Translations under genes and position numbers: made by a program | Source: Polynucleobacter meluiroseus | GTDB lineage: Bacteria; Bacteroidota; Bacteroidia; Flavobacteriales_D; Crocinitomicaceae | Direction: 5' to 3' | NCBI GenBank assembly: GCA_943328715.2 | Contig: CALQBB020000034.1 | Span: 1 to 7,384 of the forward strand | Length of the DNA stretch: 7,384 nucleotides | In this document: positions 5,747 through 7,384 of the stretch, piece after piece | How positions within the stretch are numbered: the first letter of the stretch is position 1 | Layout of the letters: each line of letters begins with the position of its first letter | The notes under the pieces: model-generated | Databases searched by the model: none | Told to the model about the DNA's origin: nothing | The model's input: only the letters and a program-made list of their open reading frames with translations

Positions 5747-7384
5747 AACTGAAAGTAAACAAAGGGCTTGAAGGTATCGGAGATCGCTTGATACATCAAG
5801 AAAACACTAAGGGCAATGCAAATTGCCTGAAAAACGAAGGGTATGCGTGCAAATAGTTGAGTTCCCTTATCTTTCCAAGATTGAGGAAGCCAATGAAGGA
5901 CGAATCCTGTTAGGATTAGCCAGAATACGGCTTGATACGTTTCGAGCACTTTCACAAATAGATCCCACGTGAAATCAAAATGTACCCAGATATGACTCAA
6001 CATCTTCATGGGTTCACCGGCTTCGTCTAAACGGAACCAAATCCGTGTAAACGTGATGAAGTTAAACGTCAGAAAAATGCGCCATGCTCGTATTCCCCAA
6101 GCTGTACTGTTCTCATATGGACTAATTTTCTTCCAGTACTGAAAGAAGATCAGCGCAAGTCCGTTCATGCTTCCCCAAATAACAAAGTTCTCACTCGCAC
6201 CGTGCCAGAGTCCACCAACGACCATCGTAATCAATAAGTTCAAATCTCGGTTAAGGTAATTTTTAACTTTCGGTAATAGATGCCAGCACAAGAAATACAG
6301 GATCATGAGTCCGAGGTAGACATAAATCAATTCGTACCATTGTGTGATAAAAATCAAAAACACAAAAATGATGGTCGATGCAATGTACGTTCCGAGTCCG
6401 CCCGAGCGATTACCTCCTAGCGGAATGTATAAGTAATCACGTAACCAAGAACCAAGTGATTTATGCCATCTACGCCAGAAATCGGCAACAGAAACGGCTT
6501 TGTAAGGTGAATTAAAGTTCTCTAACAACGTGAATCCCATCAAGCGTGAAATTCCAATGGCAATATCTGTGTAACCAGAAAAATCACCATAAATCTGAAG
6601 CGAATAGGCCCACATCGCTAACACACTCACAAAACCGGGATATGCCTCTGGAGAATCGGCAATTTTGTCAATGAAATGAACGGCAATGTAATCGGCTAAA
6701 ACGATTTTTTTGAATAATCCCTTCGTTATCTGCACCAAGGACCAACTGAAATCTTGTTTGTTTAAGGTAAAGGGTTGATTAATTTGTGGGATAAAATCAC
6801 GCGCCCGAACGATTGGTCCAGCGACCAAATGGGGAAAATAGGTAACGTAAAACGTAAAATCGAAAAAACTGCTGACTTTGATTTCTTTGCGGTAAATATC
6901 AACCACATAACTAATGTTATGAAAGGTGAAAAAGGAAACTCCAACGGGAATCAATATTTTGTCTACGAAGGTTCCGTCCCCAAAAAATCCATTCCCCCAC
7001 AATGCGAATTGATTGACAATTTCATACTTCGTTTGAAATAACTGGTTGAAGGAATCCGTAAAGAAATAGGCGTACTTAAAATAACCAAGCAAGAGTAAAT
7101 TGAAGAGGACAGAACCGGCAATCAGCCATTTTTTCGACCGTTCTTTGTCCGTTTTTCCCACGAGAGAACCAAATAAATAATTGACAACGAGGGTCAAACC
7201 TAAAAGCAGTACAAATAAGCCTGAGGTCTTAAAATAAAAGAATAGACTGATAACGGTCAAGAAAATACTTCTCACCAAAAAATGTTTGTGAATCGCTGAA
7301 AAAACAACCATCACCAAAATGAAAAACAACCAAAAGTCTAGCTGTGTAAAGATGAGTGGTTCCTCAACGTTGAATGAAAAAAGA
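5743..7384 (-). CDS. MBOAT family O-acyltransferase (AlgI/DltB-like), N-terminus outside window
   Basis: This polytopic membrane protein has 546 residues visible plus its stop and is open to the right edge. Upstream of a TTG codon at 7327-7329 the frame continues without a stop, reading LFSFNVEEPLIFTQLDFW, which resembles the beginning of Bacteroidota relatives; the TTG is an internal leucine and only a few residues should be missing. Family marks are 'YGDFSGYTDIAIG' (6553-6591), 'DFWRRWH' (6463-6483), 'DYLYIPLGGNR' (6406-6438) and 'GGLWHG', with the invariant, presumably catalytic histidine at 6202-6204. Relatives move acyl groups, often acetyl, across the membrane to polysaccharides such as alginate or to teichoic acids. 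Alginate-type systems add an SGNH/AlgJ-X partner, which could lie beyond the edge. About 55 residues (6241-6405), largely hydrophobic, separate GGNR from the histidine block, longer than in AlgI. The acceptor here is unknown. Confidence 0.92.
   Translation of the reverse strand, partial: LFSFNVEEPLIFTQLDFWLFFILVMVVFSAIHKHFLVRSIFLTVISLFFYFKTSGLFVLLLGLTLVVNYLFGSLVGKTDKERSKKWLIAGSVLFNLLLLGYFKYAYFFTDSFNQLFQTKYEIVNQFALWGNGFFGDGTFVDKILIPVGVSFFTFHNISYVVDIYRKEIKVSSFFDFTFYVTYFPHLVAGPIVRARDFIPQINQPFTLNKQDFSWSLVQITKGLFKKIVLADYIAVHFIDKIADSPEAYPGFVSVLAMWAYSLQIYGDFSGYTDIAIGISRLMGFTLLENFNSPYKAVSVADFWRRWHKSLGSWLRDYLYIPLGGNRSGGLGTYIASTIIFVFLIFITQWYELIYVYLGLMILYFLCWHLLPKVKNYLNRDLNLLITMVVGGLWHGASENFVIWGSMNGLALIFFQYWKKISPYENSTAWGIRAWRIFLTFNFITFTRIWFRLDEAGEPMKMLSHIWVHFDFTWDLFVKVLETYQAVFWLILTGFVLHWLPQSWKDKGTQLFARIPFVFQAICIALSVFLMYQAISDTFKPFVYFQF

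Overview
The window reads as an ordinary chromosomal segment of a Bacteroidota bacterium, most likely of the Flavobacteriales. The clues are a GldA-type gliding ABC ATPase, the C-terminal domain of an S41 protease of the kind common in this phylum, an MBOAT acyltransferase of the form I associate with this phylum, and a promoter matching the Bacteroidota consensus TTG-N(about 19-21)-TAnnTTTG in front of queA. Strong Shine-Dalgarno sequences are mostly lacking, which also fits. I see no rRNA, tRNA, CRISPR array, insertion sequence, integrase or phage gene.

Left arm (1-4165, + strand): four genes packed head to tail. They are the 3' end of an S41 C-terminal processing protease, a polytopic O-antigen ligase/polymerase-like protein (13-nt gap), the ABC ATPase gldA (34-nt gap), and tyrosyl-tRNA synthetase tyrS (1-nt gap after gldA). 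They look like one transcription unit that ends at a perfect 14-bp hairpin (4185-4217). That hairpin has A and T tracts on opposite sides and can also serve queA, which arrives from the other direction.

Middle (4240-5482): queA, the queuosine-tRNA enzyme, lies on the - strand. Its 184-bp upstream region is shared with a divergent small gene. This region holds a clear queA promoter, a weaker candidate promoter for the small gene, and two short inverted repeats between them that could be regulatory sites.

Right arm (5483-7384): an 87-aa three-helix membrane protein of unknown function (+) converges on a long MBOAT O-acyltransferase (-). Their stop codons overlap in the palindrome TTAA. The MBOAT frame stays open to the right edge, so its true start lies outside the window; a TTG at 7327-7329 is an internal leucine codon.

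Together the genes combine housekeeping translation and tRNA modification (tyrS, queA) with envelope functions (protease, polysaccharide ligase/polymerase, MBOAT, GldA). I found no convincing novel multi-gene system. The points most worth a second look are the uncharacterised 87-aa membrane protein, the inverted repeats in the divergent intergenic region, the tight gldA-tyrS coupling, the overlapping convergent stops, and the atypical features of the MBOAT and ligase proteins.
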